Positions 1-6,130 of a stretch of DNA of 7,655 nucleotides are shown here, one piece after another. A program made the translations under genes and the position numbers. The stretch spans positions 1 through 7,655 of the forward strand of contig DATFXR010000697.1 in assembly GCA_035315685.1 (NCBI GenBank). The letters run 5' to 3'. The DNA is from QHWK01 sp035315685 (GTDB lineage: Bacteria; Acidobacteriota; Vicinamibacteria; Vicinamibacterales; CAVVIG01). The notes under the pieces are model-generated. The model was not told the origin of the DNA, ran no database searches, and was given only the letters and a program-made list of their open reading frames with translations. Each line of letters starts with the position of its first letter. Within the stretch, counting starts at the first letter, position 1.

Positions 1-53
1 GCCACGCGCTCGACGGGCTTGTCGCGGACAGTGATGGTCGAGCTCTTACTCAT
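1..53 (-). CDS. 5' end of an unidentified divergent gene (partial)
   Basis: On the minus strand an ATG at 53-51 opens a frame that stays open to the window edge and reads MSKSSTITVRDKPVERVA. An AAGGCG stretch lies about four bases before the start and can act as a ribosome binding site. Only about 17 codons are present, too few to recognise a family. The start is hydrophilic, with no signal peptide or membrane segment. The gene is transcribed away from the B12 uptake operon and shares its upstream region with it, so it might be related to cobalamin, but nothing in the sequence proves that. No good promoter for it was found in the shared region. Confidence 0.5.
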   Translation of the reverse strand, partial: MSKSSTITVRDKPVERV

Positions 54-61
54 GCTACGCC

Positions 62-90
62 TTGGTGTGCCGAACGCTCAATGTTACGAT
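62..90 (+). promoter_or_regulatory. candidate sigma-70 type promoter of the btu operon
   Basis: A TTGGTG hexamer at 62-67 and a TACGAT hexamer at 85-90 are separated by 17 bases, the preferred spacing. The -10 element is preceded by TG one base upstream (82-83), making an extended -10. The -35 matches the consensus TTGACA at only three of six positions and the -10 matches TATAAT at four of six. Transcription would start near base 97, shortly before the riboswitch closing helix at 112, which is where a start is expected. Judged by eye only. Confidence 0.4.
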
Positions 91-111
91 TACGTGACAA
101 TTCGACGCAAG

Positions 112-341
112 CCCCGGCGGTCACGCGAAGTGGGTGCGAAGCCCACACGGTCCCGCCACTGTATGCGGCTAGTGTCACGGCAGCAGACGTCACTGGGGAG
201 AAGCAACCGCAGAGGACGCAGAGTTCGCAGAGATTCTTTTGATCTCTGATCTGCGTTCTCTGCGGTCACGGCGGTTGCTTTTCCCCGGGAAGACAGTCCG
301 TGATGCGGCGATCCGCGAGTCAGGAAACCTGACCACCGGGG
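112..341 (+). ncRNA. Cobalamin riboswitch (AdoCbl/B12 type) controlling btuB
   Basis: Conserved parts of the cobalamin aptamer appear in the right order. The closing helix is 112-123 with 330-341 (11 of 12 pairs). A hairpin GTGGG/CCCAC at 130-134/142-146 carries the loop TGCGAAG. The core CGGTCCCGCCACTGT follows at about 148-162, then CACTGGG at 191-197 and CGGGAAG at 286-292. The B12 box AGTCAGGAAACCTGAC lies at 318-333 and fits the known consensus well. The element stands directly ahead of btuB and a B12-type ABC transporter, the classic targets of this RNA. Binding of cobalamin is expected to reduce expression. The aptamer is longer than usual because the arm between CACTGGG and CGGGAAG is extended by a roughly 90-base repeat hairpin. 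No run of T follows the downstream hairpin, so control is probably at translation initiation. Confidence 0.92.
195..286 (+). repeat. Short-period palindromic repeat forming an extended arm of the riboswitch
   Basis: The outer stem pairs 195-210 with 271-286 over 16 positions with one G-U pair. Inner stems pair about 209-222 with 250-263 and 228-234 with 242-248, leaving the loop TCTTTTG at 235-241. About seven bases (264-270) bulge on the 3' side. The left arm has CGCAGAG at 208-214, 217-223 and 226-232, an exact 9-base period. From memory, CCGCAGAGGACGCAGAG is an interspersed repeat motif seen in many bacterial genomes. The hairpin replaces the loop of the variable helix between the aptamer core and the B12 box, so the conserved bases on both sides are intact. 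Confidence 0.8.
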
Positions 342-381
342 GCGTCTTTCTTCGGCGCGAGCGACGCCAGAAGGAGCCCAC
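341..381 (+). promoter_or_regulatory. Riboswitch expression platform and btuB ribosome binding site
   Basis: A hairpin pairs GGCGTC at 341-346 with GACGCC at 363-368, directly after the aptamer. The Shine-Dalgarno sequence AAGGAG at 371-376 follows, five bases before the GTG at 382. The hairpin loop contains CTTCG at 350-354, complementary to CGAAG at 137-141 in the aptamer hairpin loop; a loop-loop contact of this kind is how many cobalamin riboswitches sense the ligand. There is no T-run, so this is not an intrinsic terminator. Exactly how the ribosome site is hidden is not clear from pairing by eye. Confidence 0.5.
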
Positions 382-2598
382 GTGCGCATTCGTTTTCCGT
401 CCAGCCTGCTCGTCTGCTCGTTTCTCTTCGGCGCGGCTGCGTCCGCCGCCGCGCGCGACATCTCCGGCACCATCGTCGACGAGTCCGGCCGCGCGGTGCC
501 GCGCGCCTACGTGCGCGCGATCGACGCGAGCGGCCGGGAAGTGGCCGGCATGTTCGCCGACGAGTCGGGCCGTTTTCGATTCGACGTGGCGACCGACACC
601 TGCCGCATCGAAGCCTCGCTGACCGGGTTCGCGCCCGGCAGCGCCTCGTGCGGCGACGCGCAACCGCTGCGGCTGACTCTCGGCGTCGCCCCGGTTCAGG
701 AAACCGTGATCGTCACGGCCACCCGCACCGAAGCGCCGGCGAGCCAGGCCGGCGTGAGCGTGACCACGTTCACGACTGCTGATCTCGAGGAGCGCCGTGT
801 TCCACTCGTTGCCGATCTGCTGCGGACCTCCCCCGGCGCGATGGTGATCCGCACCGGCGCGCCCGGCGGCGTCACGTCGCTCTTCGTGCGCGGCGGCGAG
901 AGCAGCTACAACAAAGTGCTCCTCGATGGCATTCCGCTCAACGAACCCGGCGGCCCGTTCAACTTCAGCGCGCTCACCACCGAGGGCCTCGAGCGGCTCG
1001 AGGTCGTCCGCGGCGCGCAGTCGGCGTTGTTCGGATCGGACGCGATGTCGAGCGTCGTCCAGCTGATCACCAGACGTGGCGAAGGCAGGCCACAGGCGAC
1101 CGGGACGATTGAAGCCGGCACCTACAACACGGTCCGCGGCGGCGGGTCGGTCGCGGGAGCGTCGCGAGGCGTCGACTATTCGATTGGCGCGTGGGGGATG
1201 AACACCGACAATCGCGAGCCGAACAGCGCGTTCAAGGACACGACGCTGTCGGCGGGCGTCGGTGCCGCGCTCGGCACATCGGCCACATTGCGCGGCCTGG
1301 TGCGCACGCAGCTGCAGCACAACGGCACGCCCGGCCAGACGGCGTTCGGCCGGCCCGATCTGGACGCCTTCTTCGACCAGAACAACACGGCGACCGGCGT
1401 CACCCTCGATCAGCAGCTGACGCCGCGCGTGCGTCAGCGTGCGAGCTACGGGTTTACCGTGCTGCATCAGCAGTCGACGAACCTCATCGCCGATCCACCG
1501 TACACGCCGCGCTACGGAAACAGCGTCGCGCCGTTCGCATTCAGCGACTTCACATACGACAGCTTCAACAATCTGCACCGGCACCATGCCAGCTACCAGG
1601 CGGACGTCCGTCTCGCGAACGACGCCGATCACGGCAACCAGCTGCTGACGATGCTGGCCGACTGGGACGGCGAGCGCGCGACGCTCGACGATCGGCTCGC
1701 CCACACGTCGACACCGGCGTCGCGCGACAACGTCGGCATCGCGGCGCAGCACCAGGCGATCTGGCGGCGCTTCGTCGTGACTGCCGGCGGCCGCTTCGAG
1801 CACAACCAGAGTTTCGGGAATGCCGGTGTGCCGCGCGTCTCTGGCGTCGTGGTCGCACACCAAGCCAACGGTCCTCGGGCGGCGTTCGGTGACACGCGGC
1901 TGCGGGCGTCAGCCGGACTGGGCATCAAGGAGCCGACCATCCTGCAGTCGTTCAGCCCGTCGCCGTTCTTCCGCGGCAATCCGGATCTGCTGCCGGAAAA
2001 ATCGCGCACCATCGACGCCGGCATCGAGCAGCGGCTCGCCGCCGATCGCGTCCGCCTCGAGCTGACGTGGTTCGATAATCGCTACCACAACCTGATCTCC
2101 ACGCGGACGACCAACCCGGCGACATTCGAGGCGGCCTACTTCAACATCGGGAATACCAGGGCGCGCGGCGCCGAGCTCGTTGCCGACGCCGCACCGATCG
2201 CGCGGCTGCACATCCGCGGCGGTTACACGTTCCTCGACTCCGAGATCATCGACAGCACATCGCCGTCGTCGCCGGTGCTGCGGGCGGGCCAACCGTTGTT
2301 CCGCCGCCCGCGCCACTCGGGGTTCGCCGGCGTGAACTGGAGCCGCGGACCATTCGGCGCCGACCTCAGCGGCCTTTTCATCGGCAGCTACGTCGACAGC
2401 GATTTTTCGTCGCTGGTTCCACCGATTGTGGAGCATGACAGCTACGCGACGTGGGATGCACGGCTGTCGTACGCGATCGTCAGGCAGTTCGTCCTGCTGC
2501 TGTCGATCGACAACCTCGCCAATGCCGATTACATGGAGCCACTCGGATACCAGGCCCTTGGACGAGCCGTCCGCGGCGGCGTCCGCGTGGGATTCTGA
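382..2598 (+). CDS. btuB: TonB-dependent outer-membrane cobalamin receptor BtuB
   Basis: This 738-residue protein should carry corrinoids across the outer membrane using energy passed on by TonB/ExbBD. A signal peptide covers residues 1 to about 24, with a hydrophobic core LLVCSFLFGAAASAAA. Residues about 26-101 form a carboxypeptidase-regulatory-like beta domain (GTIVDESGRAVPRAYV). The TonB box is ETVIVTA at 107-113, close to that of E. coli BtuB. The plug follows, with LFVRGG near 167 and LDGIPLNEP, ERLEVVRG and SALFGSDAM after it, then a beta-barrel ending in VRVGF with the terminal phenylalanine typical of outer-membrane proteins. The GTG start is chosen because it lies five bases after AAGGAG and begins the signal peptide. 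It is longer than E. coli BtuB (about 614 residues), partly through the extra N-terminal domain. Cobalamin specificity is inferred from the riboswitch and neighbours; the fold alone would also suit siderophores. Confidence 0.9.
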   Translation: MRIRFPSSLLVCSFLFGAAASAAARDISGTIVDESGRAVPRAYVRAIDASGREVAGMFADESGRFRFDVATDTCRIEASLTGFAPGSASCGDAQPLRLTLGVAPVQETVIVTATRTEAPASQAGVSVTTFTTADLEERRVPLVADLLRTSPGAMVIRTGAPGGVTSLFVRGGESSYNKVLLDGIPLNEPGGPFNFSALTTEGLERLEVVRGAQSALFGSDAMSSVVQLITRRGEGRPQATGTIEAGTYNTVRGGGSVAGASRGVDYSIGAWGMNTDNREPNSAFKDTTLSAGVGAALGTSATLRGLVRTQLQHNGTPGQTAFGRPDLDAFFDQNNTATGVTLDQQLTPRVRQRASYGFTVLHQQSTNLIADPPYTPRYGNSVAPFAFSDFTYDSFNNLHRHHASYQADVRLANDADHGNQLLTMLADWDGERATLDDRLAHTSTPASRDNVGIAAQHQAIWRRFVVTAGGRFEHNQSFGNAGVPRVSGVVVAHQANGPRAAFGDTRLRASAGLGIKEPTILQSFSPSPFFRGNPDLLPEKSRTIDAGIEQRLAADRVRLELTWFDNRYHNLISTRTTNPATFEAAYFNIGNTRARGAELVADAAPIARLHIRGGYTFLDSEIIDSTSPSSPVLRAGQPLFRRPRHSGFAGVNWSRGPFGADLSGLFIGSYVDSDFSSLVPPIVEHDSYATWDARLSYAIVRQFVLLLSIDNLANADYMEPLGYQALGRAVRGGVRVGF

Positions 2599-2646
2599 AA
2601 CAGTGCGCAAGGGCGAAAGCGTCGGCAGCCGGCGGGGAGGTGTCGC

Positions 2647-3330
2647 ATGAGATCGAAGCCGCGGGCCGCGATTTCGTGGAGCGGCGGCAAAGACAGCTGC
2701 GCCGCCCTTCAGCGCACGCACGCCGACTACGACGTGGTCGCAATGCTGACGATGTGCGACGAGGATGCGGCGCGAAGCCGCTCGCACGGGTTGCGTCCGG
2801 AAGTACTCGACGCGCAGGCTGCGCGGCTCGGCCTGCGCCGCATCGTCTCGACCTGCAGCTGGGCGACCTACAACGCCGCCTTCACCGCCGCGCTCACCGG
2901 GGCCGCCGGTGACGGCATCACGCACGTGATTTTCGGCGACATCCTCTTCGATCAACACCGGGAGTGGGCGGAAGCCATGTGCGCGCCGCTCGGACTGACG
3001 GCGGTCGAACCGCTGTTCGGTCTGTCGACGACGATGCTGTTCGAGGAATGGACTCGATCGGACGGCGAAGCGATCATCGTGACTGCGCGCGCGGCCTGCC
3101 TCGATCGGTCGTGGGTGGGGCGGCCGCTGCGCCACGAGATGCTGAAACAGTTCGAGCGACTGGGAGTCGATCCGTGCGGCGAGCGCGGCGAATATCACAC
3201 CGTCGTGACCAACTGCCGGCTGTTCTCGCGCCCGCTCGTGCTCGACCACGGTGCGATCGTCGAACGCTCGGGCTGCTGGGCGCTGGACTGTCAGGTCGCG
3301 GCGCCGGACCGCGAGACGCAGCGTGTCTGA
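2647..3330 (+). CDS. PP-loop ATPase, Dph6/COG2102-like (first copy), in the B12 operon
   Basis: This 227-residue, apparently cytosolic protein belongs to the adenine-nucleotide alpha-hydrolase superfamily. The PP-loop is SGGKDS at residues 12-17, which binds the ATP phosphates. Further marks are FGDILFDQHREW in the middle and DPCGERGEYHT at 175-185, matching the C-terminal motif of diphthine-ammonia ligase-like proteins (DPCGEGGEYET in typical Dph6, recalled) but with histidine for the second glutamate. Archaeal and eukaryotic Dph6 amidates diphthine on elongation factor 2; bacteria lack diphthamide, so the substrate here must differ. It starts 48 bases after btuB with a strong GGGGAGG six bases before the ATG, and its end overlaps btuD by eight bases. 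The location suggests a role with corrinoids, such as amide formation on a side-chain carboxylate; that is inference. A second copy lies at 6127. Confidence 0.85.
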   Translation: MRSKPRAAISWSGGKDSCAALQRTHADYDVVAMLTMCDEDAARSRSHGLRPEVLDAQAARLGLRRIVSTCSWATYNAAFTAALTGAAGDGITHVIFGDILFDQHREWAEAMCAPLGLTAVEPLFGLSTTMLFEEWTRSDGEAIIVTARAACLDRSWVGRPLRHEMLKQFERLGVDPCGERGEYHTVVTNCRLFSRPLVLDHGAIVERSGCWALDCQVAAPDRETQRV

Positions 3331-4120
3331 CGCCCTGCTCGAGGCGATCGAGGTGTCGTTCGCATACGACCCGCGCGGGCCGGCGGTGGTCGACGACGTG
3401 TCGCTGGCTGTCGCGCGCGGCGCGATCGTCGGACTGATCGGTCCAAACGGATCCGGCAAGACGACGCTGCTCCGGTTGCTGTCGGGAACGCTGACCCCGG
3501 CCCGCGGCGCGGTGCGTCTTGGCACGGCGCCGATGGGATCGCTCTCGCGGCGCGAACTGGCGCGACGGATTGCGGTCGTGCCGCAGGAAACCCACTCCGC
3601 ATTCGACTTCAGCGCGCTCGAGATCGTGATGATGGGACGCTATCCGCATCTCGGCGCGTTCGAGCTCGAAGGCGCGGACGATCTCGCGATCGCACGCGAC
3701 GCGCTCGCGGTGACCGGTACGCGGGCGCTCGAGTCGCGGCAGTTCACGACCCTCAGCGGCGGCGAGAAGCAGCGCGTGGTCATCGCGAGCGCGCTGGCGC
3801 AGGCCGCAGAGATCCTGCTGCTCGACGAGCCGACGGCGTCGCTGGATCTCGGCTTCCAGCTCGACGTCACGTCACTGCTCGCGCGGCTCAATCGCGATCG
3901 CGGCGTGACGATGGTGGTGTCCACGCACGATCTCAACCTCGCGGCATCGCTTTGCACCACGCTCGTGCTGCTGAAGACAGGGCGGGTGATTGCCGCGGGG
4001 CCGCCGCGCGAGGTGCTGACGCGTGACCACGTCCGCGCGCTCTACGGAGTGGACGCGGACATGGAGATCCACTCGCGCACCGGGCGGCTGATGGTGGTTC
4101 CGCTTGGCCGGGCGCTCTGA
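3323..4120 (+). CDS. btuD: ABC transporter ATPase, BtuD/FecE type
   Basis: This 265-residue cytosolic subunit hydrolyses ATP to drive corrinoid import through BtuC. All key parts are present: Walker A GPNGSGKTT at 40-48, Q-loop glutamine at 88 (VVPQE), signature LSGGEK at 144-149, Walker B ILLLDEP at 164-170, and the switch histidine 202 in STHD. The order and the motif MMGRYPHLG are typical of the iron-siderophore/B12 importer family. I chose the GTG at 3323, which gives the expected start a few residues before the first strand (LLEAIEVSFAY). An open frame runs further upstream to 3251, but that would overlap the previous gene by 80 bases and add an unrelated arginine-rich leader. The start lies inside the last codons of the PP-loop gene (8-base overlap), so coupling is likely. 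Specificity for B12 rather than siderophore rests on the riboswitch and receptor. Confidence 0.9.
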   Translation: MSDALLEAIEVSFAYDPRGPAVVDDVSLAVARGAIVGLIGPNGSGKTTLLRLLSGTLTPARGAVRLGTAPMGSLSRRELARRIAVVPQETHSAFDFSALEIVMMGRYPHLGAFELEGADDLAIARDALAVTGTRALESRQFTTLSGGEKQRVVIASALAQAAEILLLDEPTASLDLGFQLDVTSLLARLNRDRGVTMVVSTHDLNLAASLCTTLVLLKTGRVIAAGPPREVLTRDHVRALYGVDADMEIHSRTGRLMVVPLGRAL

Positions 4121-5120
4121 TGTCCGCCGGCGGCTCGTCGTCACAGTCGCCGGATTCGGCGCAGTGGCGATTGTCGTCTGTACGTTGGCGCCACTCGTCG
4201 GCACGACGGCGATCTCGCTCTCGCGCGCGTTCGACCGGACGATCGCCTTCGCCGACAACGTCGATGCGCAGGTCTTCTTCGTCGCGCGGCTGCCGCGGGT
4301 GCTCGCGGCGGTCCTGGTCGGCGGCGCGTTCGCGGTAGCCGGCGTCGTGTTCCAGGCGTTTCTGCGGAATCCACTCGCCTCGCCCGACACGCTCGGGGTG
4401 TCGAGCGGCGCGACTCTCGGCGCCGTGGTCGTCATCACCTTTCACCTCGACACGGCATTTGGCGGCATGTCGGCGCTGCCGGTCGCCAGCTTCGCCGGCT
4501 CCGCTGGCGCGCTCGGCGTCGTCTACCTGATGTCGGTGGCGCGGCGCCGCGGCACGTCGAGCACCGTGCTGCTGCTCGGCGGCGTGGCGCTGAGCGCCTT
4601 CCTCGGCGCGTTGAACCGGCTCGTTCAGGTGATCGGCGACTACACCGATGTGTTCCGCAGCATGCGGTGGATGATGGGATCGCTCGACGTCGGCAGCTAC
4701 CGCGACATCGTCGTACCGCTGGTGCCGATGATCCTGGCGCTGGCCGCCATTGCGACGCTGCCACGCGTCCTGGATCTGGTAAGCCTTGGTGAACCGGCGG
4801 CCGAGTCGCGGGGCGTGGACGTGCGAAAGGCGGAACGGGTCGCGCTCGTCAGCGCCTCGCTGCTCACGGGCTCGGCGGTTTCGATCGGCGGACCGGTTCC
4901 CTTTGTCGGCATCATCGTGCCACACATCGTACGGCTGATCGTCGGCGCCGATCACCGGCTCGTCCTGCCGGCGGCGCTGTTGTTCGGCGGCTCGTTCCTG
5001 GTGCTGTGCGACCTCTTGGCGCGAACGGCGTTCGGCCCGGCCGGCATGCCGGTCGGCGCCGTGACGGCGCTCATCGGAGGACCGTTCTTTCTATGGCTGC
5101 TGTTCAGAAAGTTCCGCTGA
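4104..5120 (+). CDS. btuC: ABC transporter permease, BtuC/FecCD type
   Basis: This 338-residue inner-membrane protein forms the corrinoid channel, normally as a dimer with ten helices per subunit. The first helix is VVTVAGFGAVAIVVCTLAPL. Family motifs include GVSSGATLGA near residue 98, LGEPAAESRGV, GPVPFVGIIVPHIVRLIVG from 263, and the C-terminal GMPVGAVTALIGGPFFLWLL. The length is normal for the family. The start is TTG at 4104: a stop codon in this frame at 4089-4091 rules out anything further upstream, and the next in-frame GTG lies within the first helix. GGTGG at 4093-4097 can serve as the ribosome site. The start overlaps the ATPase gene by 17 bases and the 3' end overlaps btuF by 28 bases, in keeping with equimolar, coupled synthesis. 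Confidence 0.9.
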   Translation: MAGRSDVRRRLVVTVAGFGAVAIVVCTLAPLVGTTAISLSRAFDRTIAFADNVDAQVFFVARLPRVLAAVLVGGAFAVAGVVFQAFLRNPLASPDTLGVSSGATLGAVVVITFHLDTAFGGMSALPVASFAGSAGALGVVYLMSVARRRGTSSTVLLLGGVALSAFLGALNRLVQVIGDYTDVFRSMRWMMGSLDVGSYRDIVVPLVPMILALAAIATLPRVLDLVSLGEPAAESRGVDVRKAERVALVSASLLTGSAVSIGGPVPFVGIIVPHIVRLIVGADHRLVLPAALLFGGSFLVLCDLLARTAFGPAGMPVGAVTALIGGPFFLWLLFRKFR

Positions 5121-6130
5121 CCCGGCGCGGCGCGCTGATTGTCCTCGCGCTGGCAATCGCAACGATCGTACCCGTACGTAGTGTCCGCCTTCAGGCGGAC
5201 CGTGTCAGTCCGGCTAAAGCCGGACACTACGGTGATGCTGATGGGACGCCACGAAGACACGAAGACACGAAGCCCTCTCACCAACCAGGGAACGATCTTC
5301 GTGCTTTCGTGCCTTCGTGGCGGTTCCAAACGGCGACCGCGGTGGAGGCGCGGCGCATCGTGTCGATCATCCCGGCCACGACCGAGATGCTGTTCGCGAT
5401 GGGCGCAGGCGATCGCCTCGTCGCCGTCGGCAGCTACGATCGATATCCGCCGGACGTCGAGAAGCTGCCGCGCGTCGGCGCGCTCCTCGATCCCAACGTC
5501 GAACGGATTCTGGCGCTCAAGCCGGATCTGGTCGTCCTCTACGGCACCCAGACCGACCTGAGAACGCAGCTCGAGCGCGCCGGCGTGCCGTTCTATCCAT
5601 ACGTCCACCGCGGACTGCCGGACGTCACGGGCACGATCCGCTCGCTGGGCGCGCGCGTCGGCGTTGCCGCCCAGGCCAATGCGCTCGCCGATCGCATCGA
5701 GCAGCAACTGGCGCGCATCCGAGCGCGCGTCGCACGGAGCCCGAAGCCGAAGACGCTGCTGGTGTTCGGCCGTGAACCGGGCACGCTGCGCGGCATCGAC
5801 GCGAGCGGCGGCGTCGGCTTTCTCCACGACATGCTCGAAACGGCGGGCGGCGTCAACGTGCTGGCCGACGTCAAACAACAGTCGGTCATGATGAGCTCGG
5901 AGCTGGTGCTGACGCGCGCGCCGGAGGTAATCGTCGAGCTGCGATACGGACGCGGCGACCCGGTCCCGCGCGACGATCTGAAGGCGTGGGACGCGCTGGC
6001 GTCGGTGCCGGCGGTGAAGAATCGCAACATCCTCGTGCTGCAGGGCGAGGAATTCGTGGTGCCGGGACCACGCGTCGCCGACGCGACGATGAAGCTCGCC
6101 GCAGTTCTCCATCCGCTGGCGTTCCGGTGA
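5093..6130 (+). CDS. btuF: Periplasmic corrinoid-binding protein BtuF, with repeat-encoded linker
   Basis: This 345-residue class III substrate-binding protein should capture corrinoid in the periplasm and deliver it to BtuCD. The start is ATG 5093, which gives a signal peptide with basic residues (KVPLTRR) and the core GALIVLALAIATIVP; GGAGG at 5076-5080 lies twelve bases upstream. An open frame reaches back to 5006 but would only add arginine-rich residues inside btuC. Residues about 29-77 are encoded by two palindromic repeats, read in frame, and have low similarity to any binding protein. The true domain begins near ARRIVSIIPATTEMLFAMGAG, continues with DRYPPDVEKLPRVG and LKPDLVVLYG, and includes a long linking helix and the second lobe. 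ATAVEA just before the domain resembles an old signal peptidase site, now about 55 residues from the hydrophobic core. The end overlaps the next gene by four bases. Confidence 0.88.
   Translation: MAAVQKVPLTRRGALIVLALAIATIVPVRSVRLQADRVSPAKAGHYGDADGTPRRHEDTKPSHQPGNDLRAFVPSWRFQTATAVEARRIVSIIPATTEMLFAMGAGDRLVAVGSYDRYPPDVEKLPRVGALLDPNVERILALKPDLVVLYGTQTDLRTQLERAGVPFYPYVHRGLPDVTGTIRSLGARVGVAAQANALADRIEQQLARIRARVARSPKPKTLLVFGREPGTLRGIDASGGVGFLHDMLETAGGVNVLADVKQQSVMMSSELVLTRAPEVIVELRYGRGDPVPRDDLKAWDALASVPAVKNRNILVLQGEEFVVPGPRVADATMKLAAVLHPLAFR
5177..5231 (+). repeat. Modular palindromic repeat inside btuF (family A, copy 1)
   Basis: The ends CGTAGTGTCCG (5177-5187) and CGGACACTACG (5221-5231) are perfect 11-base inverted repeats. 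Inside are two smaller hairpins with four-base loops: GTCCGCC/GGCGGAC at 5183-5189/5194-5200 and GTCCGGC/GCCGGAC at 5208-5214/5219-5225. The element is read in frame as part of btuF, giving the peptide VRLQADRVSPAKAGHYG. A second copy of the family lies at 6818-6882. I recall GTCCGGCTGAAGCCGGAC repeats as common between genes in some Acidobacteriota. Confidence 0.85.
5247..5322 (+). repeat. Short-period palindromic repeat inside btuF (family B)
   Basis: The 26-base arms at 5247-5272 and 5297-5322 pair at 23 positions plus one G-U, around a 24-base loop. The left arm is built on an 8-base period, ACGAAGAC at 5251-5258 and 5259-5266 then ACGAAG. It stands 15 bases after the family A repeat and is also translated in frame within btuF (TPRRHEDTKPS and RAFVPSWR). 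The arms have the same architecture as the leader repeat at 195-286 but a different unit sequence. CCACGAAGACACGAAG is, from memory, a widespread bacterial repeat motif. Confidence 0.85.

Noticed and set aside
19..249. Plus-strand open frame of 76 codons in the leader
   Set aside because: It crosses the promoter and the riboswitch core, has no ribosome site and gives an arginine-rich product.
341..368. Intrinsic terminator at the hairpin after the aptamer
   Set aside because: The stem is only six pairs and no T-run follows; the ribosome site comes at once, favouring translational control.
190..1863. Minus-strand open frame of 557 codons opposite the leader and btuB
   Set aside because: It is arginine-rich, shows no domain, runs through the riboswitch and opposes a clear receptor gene; long antisense frames are expected in GC-rich DNA.
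1909..3525. Minus-strand open frame of 538 codons
   Set aside because: It lies opposite btuB, the first PP-loop gene and btuD, all with intact motifs; its product is low in complexity and unrecognisable.
5251..5272. CRISPR-like or coding tandem repeats (8- and 9-base periods)
   Set aside because: The units are contiguous, with no spacers, and are arranged as arms of a palindrome, so they are interspersed palindromic repeats and not a CRISPR array.
3323..6130. Reading the ABC transporter as a siderophore importer (FecBCD/FhuBCD)
   Set aside because: The fold families are the same, but the cobalamin riboswitch and the BtuB-like TonB box and plug favour corrinoid; siderophore use cannot be excluded by motifs alone.
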